Source: Shewanella sp. OPT22
Lineage (GTDB): Bacteria; Pseudomonadota; Gammaproteobacteria; Enterobacterales; Shewanellaceae
Length of the DNA: 36,193 nucleotides
Reading direction: 5' to 3'
Assembly (NCBI RefSeq): GCF_004168585.1
Contig: NZ_PGVH01000012.1
Coordinates: 1 to 36,193, forward strand
Both the position numbers and the translations under genes were made by a program. Under the pieces are notes generated by a model. That model saw nothing but the letters and a program-made list of their open reading frames with translations, was not told the DNA's origin and did no database searches. Below are positions 35,818 to 36,193 of this stretch, one piece after another; the stretch's first letter is position 1, and each line of letters begins with the position of its first letter.

Positions 35818-35853
35818 ATAAAAAGGCCATTGTGATTGTTAATTGTGCGAACG

Positions 35854-35903
35854 GTTTTTTTTTTCAAAAAAGCCCTTGCACGGTTTCAGAATCTCCCTAT
35901 AAT
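35854..35903 (+). promoter_or_regulatory. rRNA operon promoter P1 with UP-like element
   Basis: TTGCAC (35876-35881), 16-base spacer, TATAAT (35898-35903), then a GCGC discriminator typical of stringent rRNA promoters. Immediately upstream lies T10-C-A6 (35855-35871), which fits an UP element for the RNA polymerase alpha subunit. Confidence 0.85.
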
Positions 35904-36033
35904 GCGCATCCACTGACACGGCACAACAGCTTCTTAAGCGATTAAGCAGCAAGGTTGGCGAGTCAGGGTTTAAAGCAAGTTTGAGTCAAATTGAACACAC
36001 TTTAAACGGTCGAAAAAAACTTTGAAAAAAGTG

Positions 36034-36061
36034 TTGACGACCACAGGGAAATGCGTAGAAT
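36034..36061 (+). promoter_or_regulatory. rRNA operon promoter P2
   Basis: TTGACG (36034-36039), 16-base spacer, TAGAAT (36056-36061), preceded by an A-rich stretch (36012-36030). It lies about 158 bases after P1, a tandem arrangement usual in rrn operons. Confidence 0.8.
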
Positions 36062-36099
36062 ACGCAGCCCTAGCCCACTGAGAACAACGTTCCAGCGGG

Positions 36100-36193
36100 G
36101 TGTTTCGAAAAACGAAACACATTGCTCTTTAACAATATATCAAGCAAATCTGTGTGAGCACTCACAAAGATAGATTGTCTAAGTTATCCATCT
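36100..36193 (+). other. rRNA leader: boxB-like hairpin, boxA, start of the 16S leader
   Basis: GTGTTTCG (36100-36107), loop AAAAA, CGAAACAC (36113-36120) forms the boxB-like hairpin. TGCTCTTTAACA (36123-36134) is the classical boxA antitermination signal bound by NusB-S10. The following ATCTGTGTGAGCACTC resembles the rrn leader of E. coli (CTGTGTGGGCACTC). Mature 16S rRNA must begin past the right edge of the window. Confidence 0.88.

Noticed and set aside
36135-36193. Start of the 16S rRNA gene inside the window
   Set aside because: The sequence after boxA still matches rrn leader, and no 16S 5'-end motif is reached before the window ends.

Overview
The window looks like chromosomal DNA of a gammaproteobacterium, most likely a member of the Vibrionaceae. 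The reasons are an OmpK-type (Tsx family) outer-membrane protein, a concentrative nucleoside transporter very close in sequence to vcCNT of Vibrio cholerae, low-to-moderate GC, and the order serB / double-PilZ protein / radA, which I recall from V. cholerae. The genus is not resolved. The backbone yjjV - deoCABD - smp - serB - radA also follows the E. coli order, so this is an ancestral chromosomal segment with lineage-specific insertions. I recognise no transposase, integrase, phage gene, tRNA or CRISPR array.

Left part (1-3482): a leader rich in inverted repeats, then a membrane acyltransferase family 3 protein, a sodium:solute symporter of unknown substrate, and a TatD-type metal-dependent hydrolase (YjjV) whose start overlaps the end of the symporter gene. 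Centre-left (3661-10947): a full nucleoside salvage module. OmpK is the likely outer-membrane channel, the CNT permease crosses the inner membrane, DeoD and DeoA split nucleosides to (deoxy)ribose-1-phosphate, DeoB isomerises this to the 5-phosphate, and DeoC cleaves deoxyribose-5-phosphate to glyceraldehyde-3-phosphate and acetaldehyde. Terminators separate nupC, ompK and the deo genes, a good CRP site lies upstream of ompK, and several intergenic regions are unusually structured.

Centre (10954-19146): a periplasmic protein with a TonB C-terminal domain, an Smp/YtjB protein carrying eight VSK repeats, serB, an unrecognised 87-residue protein, a large double-PilZ protein (PlzC-like), radA, a small PilZ protein and a two-CBS-domain protein. 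Two of these are probable c-di-GMP effectors on either side of radA.

Right part (19285-36193): a DapE-like M20 peptidase; cydABX for cytochrome bd oxidase, including the 37-residue CydX; a two-gene lipid unit (LpxH-like phosphoesterase and OlsF-like bifunctional acyltransferase); a YjiH-family membrane protein; an Aer-like PAS chemoreceptor; two tandem PuuP-like permeases; and the ubiUV / ubiT divergon for oxygen-independent ubiquinone synthesis, with one FNR-like site placed symmetrically between the two promoters. A DUF4124 protein follows. The last ~420 bases are an rRNA operon promoter and leader region (tandem promoters, UP-like element, hairpin, boxA); the 16S gene begins beyond the right edge. 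Cytochrome bd, Aer-type sensing and the ubiUVT genes together suggest a facultative anaerobe that changes respiratory mode with oxygen.
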